Positions 60,430 to 64,000 of a DNA stretch of 64,000 nt are shown here, one piece after another. The stretch lies in assembly GCF_001428005.1 (NCBI RefSeq), contig NZ_LMSB01000074.1, forward strand, positions 464 to 64,463, read 5' to 3'. The translations under genes and the position numbers were made by a program. The notes below the pieces were generated by a model, which ran no database searches, was not told where the DNA came from, and saw only the letters and a program-made list of their open reading frames with translations. Within the stretch, counting starts at the first letter, position 1; each line of letters opens with the position of its first letter. Source of the stretch: Arthrobacter sp. Soil736 (GTDB lineage: Bacteria; Actinomycetota; Actinomycetes; Actinomycetales; Micrococcaceae).

Positions 60430-63330
60430 GTGAAACGAATACGCATACTGGGGGCCGCGGTCGCACTCGCCTTGCCACTGATCGGGGGCCCATCAATCCT
60501 TGCCGTGCCAGCGTACGCCGTCACGTGCCAACCGGGAACGAGCACACCTAGCGATAGCTATCCCGGCACAGTTGTGGTCGCCGACAACTTCGAATCAGGG
60601 ACCCTGGACGGGTTCCTTGTGCAGACCGGCGGGACCGGAACAGCATCGGTTTCCTCGGCAGAAGCGCACACCGGCGCCTGCTCCGCACATCTGCATGCGA
60701 CCACGGATCCCGGGTCACGGGCGAACTTTTCAACCGTGCTGCCCTCGGGCACTTCACAGGTCTACGCCGATGGCTGGTTCAACATCACCCAGGCCGGAGT
60801 CAGTGGCAACGATGTCCCATATTTCCGTTTCTTCTCGGGAAGTACCCGCTTCGTCGATGTCTACCGATACAACAGCAACGGCCAACTATGGCTGCGGGTT
60901 CTTGCGCCCGACGGGTCGCCCACCTACACGCGCCTAATAGCTTCCAGCATTTCAATGAATGCCTGGCACCACGTCGTGATACATGTCATCCCCAACGGCG
61001 GCGCGACAACCGTAGAGGTGTGGTTTGACGGTTCCTCAGTCTACTCCAGCGCCCAGGTGAACACGGTGGCCTCATCCGTGACAAGTGTGCTAAACGGTGC
61101 CGAGCATTACCAGCAAATGGAAGACACCTACATTGACGACCTCATCATAAAGACGGTCAGCCCGGCACCGCCCCCCGGTGCGCCCGTTGCCTCCTTCACG
61201 GCCACCCCCACCTCCGGCACCGCGCCGCTGAACGTGTCCTTCACCGACACCTCCACCGGCTCGCCGACGTCGTGGTCCTGGGCCTTCGGCGACGGCGGCA
61301 CGTCCACCGCGAAGAACCCGGCCCACACCTACACCGCCGCCGGAACCTACACCGCGACCCTGACCGCCACCAACGGCACCGGCTCAAGTTCGACCAGCTC
61401 GACCATCACGGTCAGCCCGGTAGCGGCAGGCGCGGTGCCGACCTACGATCATATCGTCATCGTGATGGAGGAGAACGAGTCCTACCAGAACGTCATTGGT
61501 AACTCAACGGCTCCGTACATCAACTCCATTGCGAACAGCATCGGCGTGAACCTGACGAATGCCTACGCGGAGGCCCATCCCTCGCAGCCGAACTATGTGG
61601 CTCTGTTCTCGGGCTCCACGCAGGGAGTCACGGACGACAGTTCTTCTTACTGGCCGTTCACTGGTCCGAACATGTACAGTCAGCTGGCTGCGGCAGGGAA
61701 GACCTTCTCTGGCTACTCGGAGGGTCTCATCTCTGGTGTGAACTGGCTGGCATACCACTCGCCGTGGCTTCACTGGACCGGAGTCCCCGCATCCGCGGGG
61801 CAGGACTGGACAGCCTTCCCCACTGACTACACCAAGCTGCCGAACGTCTCCATCGTTGCACCCGACACGTGCCACTCTATGCACGACTGCTCCATCAACA
61901 CTGGGGATACCTGGCTCCAGAACAATCTGGGTGCGTATGCCACCTGGGCCAAGACGCACAACTCTCTGCTCTATGTCACGTTTGACGAGGACGGAGGTGT
62001 CGGAGGGTCCACGAGCCTGAACCATATTCCGGCTGTCATGACTGGCGCCAACCTGAATTCCCCCGGCTCCTACAGCACCACGTTCAACCACTACGGTGTT
62101 CTTGGCATGGTGGAAGACTCCAATCGTCTTCCCCGTCTGAATAGCTCTGTCGGCGCAGCGTTCCCGGCAGCTGCCTTCAGCACCACCACTAGCACCGCGC
62201 CCGTTGCCTCCTTCACGGCCACCCCCACCTCCGGGACCGCCCCGCTGAACGTGTCCTTCACCGACACCTCCACCGGCTCGCCGACGTCCTGGTCCTGGGC
62301 CTTCGGCGACGGCGGCACGTCCACCGCGAAGAACCCGGCCCACACCTACACCGCCGCCGGAACCTACACCGCCACCCTGACCGCCACCAACGGCACCGGC
62401 TCGGGTTCGACCAGCTCGACGATCACGGTCAACCCGGCGCCTCCGCCAGCGGACACCACGCCCCCGGAGACGACGATCACGTCGGGACCACCTGCGACAT
62501 CGACGTCGACCAGCGCCTCCTTCGCATTCACCTCGAGTGAAGCCAATTCGACGTTCCAGTGCAGCCTGGATGGTGCGTCGCGCGTCGCGTGCACCTCGCC
62601 CCAGACCTACACCGGGTTGTCGATCGGATCCCACACATTCGATGTCTGGGGCACCGACGCAGCCGGCAACACCGACGCGACAGCAGCGACGCAGACCTGG
62701 AGCGTCGGCCCCAGCGGCGGCAGCGGCATCGTCCGCGAGTCGGTGAGTCAAGCCACGAACACCGCAGCGAGCACCACGCTCACGATCCCCCAGCCGGCGG
62801 GCGTCGCCCAGGGTGATCTGCTCGTCAGCTGTGTGTCCCTGAACGGCGGCAGCATCGCCGCGACAGGCGTCCCGACCGGTTGGACACCGTTGGCGGCGGT
62901 GACCACCATCGCAAACCCGAAAGTCTACGGCTACTACAAGGTCGCCACCGGGTCCGAGTCGGCGAGCTATTCCTGGACGACAACTTCGACGACGAGCGGG
63001 GGAGGCATCGCACGGTACTCCGGCGCCGGAGGGCTCGACGGCGTCGCCACGTCTGCGTCCGGCGCGGCAGCATCCTCGGGAACCGTCCCGGCAGTGACGA
63101 GCACGACTGCGAACGCGATGCTCGTCGGATGCATGAGCGTCAACTCCGGCTCGGTCACCCTCACTCCGCCGGCCGGGATGGTCCAGGCAGTCGAGACCGG
63201 CGCACGCCGCTTCGAGGTCGCCGACGGCATTCAGGCGATCGCGGGACCAAGCGGGGCGAAGACGTGGACGTTCAGCGCCGCCCGCGAGTGGGCCGGTTGG
63301 CTGGTTGCGCTTCGACCCAAGACGCCGTAA
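60430..63330 (+). CDS. Secreted multidomain phosphoesterase with two PKD domains
   Basis: 966 residues. Signal peptide (LGAAVALALPLIGG, cleavage near AYA-V). Domains: N-terminal jellyroll/lectin-like region (~35-245), PKD 1 (~250-330), phosphoesterase of the AcpA/phospholipase C superfamily (~335-590: DHIVIVMEENESYQNVIG, HPSQPNYVALFSGS, YVTFDEDGGVGG), PKD 2 (~590-670), an Ig-like domain (~675-757: TFQCSLDGA, YTGLSIGSHTFDVWG), and a C-terminal adhesion-type domain. It likely acts outside the cell on phosphate esters or surface polymers. The PKD units are nearly identical at DNA level. Confidence 0.85.
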   Translation: MKRIRILGAAVALALPLIGGPSILAVPAYAVTCQPGTSTPSDSYPGTVVVADNFESGTLDGFLVQTGGTGTASVSSAEAHTGACSAHLHATTDPGSRANFSTVLPSGTSQVYADGWFNITQAGVSGNDVPYFRFFSGSTRFVDVYRYNSNGQLWLRVLAPDGSPTYTRLIASSISMNAWHHVVIHVIPNGGATTVEVWFDGSSVYSSAQVNTVASSVTSVLNGAEHYQQMEDTYIDDLIIKTVSPAPPPGAPVASFTATPTSGTAPLNVSFTDTSTGSPTSWSWAFGDGGTSTAKNPAHTYTAAGTYTATLTATNGTGSSSTSSTITVSPVAAGAVPTYDHIVIVMEENESYQNVIGNSTAPYINSIANSIGVNLTNAYAEAHPSQPNYVALFSGSTQGVTDDSSSYWPFTGPNMYSQLAAAGKTFSGYSEGLISGVNWLAYHSPWLHWTGVPASAGQDWTAFPTDYTKLPNVSIVAPDTCHSMHDCSINTGDTWLQNNLGAYATWAKTHNSLLYVTFDEDGGVGGSTSLNHIPAVMTGANLNSPGSYSTTFNHYGVLGMVEDSNRLPRLNSSVGAAFPAAAFSTTTSTAPVASFTATPTSGTAPLNVSFTDTSTGSPTSWSWAFGDGGTSTAKNPAHTYTAAGTYTATLTATNGTGSGSTSSTITVNPAPPPADTTPPETTITSGPPATSTSTSASFAFTSSEANSTFQCSLDGASRVACTSPQTYTGLSIGSHTFDVWGTDAAGNTDATAATQTWSVGPSGGSGIVRESVSQATNTAASTTLTIPQPAGVAQGDLLVSCVSLNGGSIAATGVPTGWTPLAAVTTIANPKVYGYYKVATGSESASYSWTTTSTTSGGGIARYSGAGGLDGVATSASGAAASSGTVPAVTSTTANAMLVGCMSVNSGSVTLTPPAGMVQAVETGARRFEVADGIQAIAGPSGAKTWTFSAAREWAGWLVALRPKTP
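61180..61418 (+). repeat. PKD-encoding direct repeat, copy 1
   Basis: About 239 bp, offset exactly 1017 bp (339 codons) from copy 2 with roughly eight base differences seen by eye. It encodes one PKD domain (WSWAFGDGGTSTAKNPAHTY). Confidence 0.88.
62197..62435 (+). repeat. PKD-encoding direct repeat, copy 2
   Basis: Second copy; the in-frame spacing keeps the protein reading. Differences from copy 1 are mostly silent, a sign of recent duplication or gene conversion. Confidence 0.88.
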
Positions 63331-63332
63331 CT

Positions 63333-63355
63333 CCCCTCGCACCGTGCTCGAGGGG
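63333..63355 (+). terminator. Weak hairpin after the phosphoesterase gene
   Basis: CCCCTCG (63333-63339) with CGAGGGG (63349-63355), 9-nt loop, just after the stop. Only seven base pairs and no T-run. Confidence 0.35.
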
Positions 63356-63444
63356 CACGGCGCACGATCCACACAAAAATCAGACGCTAAAGCAGGTGAC
63401 CGGCCAAGGGGCCAATTAGACCCTACGATTACGAGCAGGACCCA

Positions 63445-64000
63445 ATGTCGAAGAGACGACCCATGGCAAGGACAGCTGCGACTCCCCCGGTGAAGCACTT
63501 TGGGGAGACCCTTCGGGCCAGCAAACACAGTTTCCGGCTCATCAGGGACGAGTACGCGCTGCCCAACAAGACGAACTCGACCTGGGCTCCCCCGGAAATG
63601 TACACCGAAGAGCAGTGAGCGGCTCACAGTTGGATGTATGAGGACGAAGGCCACCGAATCCACTCGGATGACTTCTGCTCCCGGCAGCGCGAGGCAGCAC
63701 TGGAGAACTTCGACCTGAACATGGCTTTCTTCAGGCAGCTTTCCGGTAAGGATTTCCTGGCGGCCCTGACCGAGATGCTCGGCAAGCATAAGAACCTGAA
63801 GCCTGTTACCGACTTGGCCGCTGTCGACGGCGTGGAGGGGGCCTACGTCATGGTCCTTGACCGGTACAAACAGGCCTACGTCGGTCAGGCATGGGACATC
63901 GGCGTTAGGATCAAGCGGCACTGGAGCGGGACCAAGCAGTTCGACCGCCTGATTTTCCCTGACAAGGAAACCTCCGTCCTGTCCATCGATTCCTTCCGTG
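63445..64000 (+). pseudogene. GIY-YIG nuclease gene with an in-frame TGA, runs off the window
   Basis: From ATG 63445 the frame encodes VKHFGETLRASKHSFRLIRD and TWAPPEMYTEEQ, stops at TGA 63616-63618, and continues in the same frame as natural protein: NMAFFRQLSGKDFLAALTEM, then GAYVMVLDRYKQAYVGQAWD (GIY and YIG strands), RIKRHWSGTKQFDRLIF. One base change (e.g. CGA to TGA) would explain the stop. The 3' end, with the catalytic Glu, is outside the window. Product truncated unless read through or restarted downstream. Confidence 0.75.

Larger units (their letters stand above)
48067..64000 (+). other. Putative tRNA-associated accessory island (right end not seen)
   Basis: From the tRNA onward the character changes: many broken genes, short orphan genes, secreted and nuclease proteins, and lower-GC patches (e.g. 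59900-60430). No integrase, relaxase or repeated tRNA 3' end was found in the window, so integration at the tRNA is inferred from position only. Confidence 0.5.

Noticed and set aside
61504..63921. 805-codon open frame antisense to the phosphoesterase gene
   Set aside because: Arg/Gly-rich shadow of a high-GC gene; the plus strand has signal peptide and recognisable domains.

Overview
The window reads as high-GC actinobacterial chromosome, most likely Arthrobacter/Pseudarthrobacter or a close Micrococcaceae relative. Supporting this are a mycothiol gene (mshA), an actinobacterial GuaB3 paralogue beside guaB and guaA, a groES-groEL operon whose GroEL has a His-rich tail, CIRCE elements, and about twenty genes that look leaderless (a TANNNT box ending 6-7 nt before ATG/GTG). 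The assignment rests on gene content and style only; no search was run.

Layout. 1-1587: right part of an IS1634-type insertion sequence whose 99-bp 3' end is present twice and abuts a MerR-family gene. 1589-12824: mixed metabolic genes: a MerR/DUF2306 pair, a DUF559 nuclease-like protein flanked by short repeat arrays, fhs, mshA, a GT1-type glycosyltransferase, a quinone-oxidoreductase/HxlR divergent pair, a GH4 glucosidase and a PfkB sugar kinase. 12895-17171: a tightly overlapping operon alr-tsaE-tsaB-rimI-tsaD (D-alanine supply and the t6A tRNA modification genes). 17239-25145: a YbdK-type ligase, a NagZ lipoprotein, an AroE homologue, a THUMP-like methyltransferase and groES-groEL. 25318-38063: an acyltransferase-3/SGNH protein, guaB, an ABC exporter, guaB3, glpD with a lone PTS EIIA, SURF1, DUF3817 and guaA. 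38234-47949: a 1346-residue helicase-nuclease fusion with eroded helicase motifs and a small coupled protein, then a SAF-domain protein, FmdB, 5-formyl-THF cyclo-ligase, galU, GNAT, a membrane protein and an NmrA-type protein.

47994-64000: tRNA-Ala(CGC) followed by what looks like an accessory island to the end of the window. It holds several decayed genes (ABC-2 permease, a DUF4357 protein, a 5'-truncated type ISP restriction-modification protein meeting a 5'-truncated RNase HI gene head to head), a PD-(D/E)XK nuclease, small lipoproteins, a DUF2975/HTH pair behind a perfect 33-bp palindrome, an Hpt-like protein lacking the phospho-histidine, a DUF6884 protein, a large secreted PKD/phosphoesterase protein with two near-identical PKD units, and a GIY-YIG nuclease gene interrupted by one in-frame TGA. 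No integrase or repeated tRNA end was seen, so the island's right boundary lies outside the window or has been lost.

Genes that act together: guaB, guaB3 and guaA in guanine nucleotide synthesis; tsaB, tsaD and tsaE in t6A formation; fhs and the cyclo-ligase in one-carbon folate metabolism; glpD with a possible PTS-linked regulator; groES and groEL under HrcA-type control. The strongest candidates for new biology are the eroded helicase-nuclease next to guaA, the stand-alone nuclease at 50347, the palindrome-controlled DUF2975/HTH pair, and the remnants of defence-like genes in the island.
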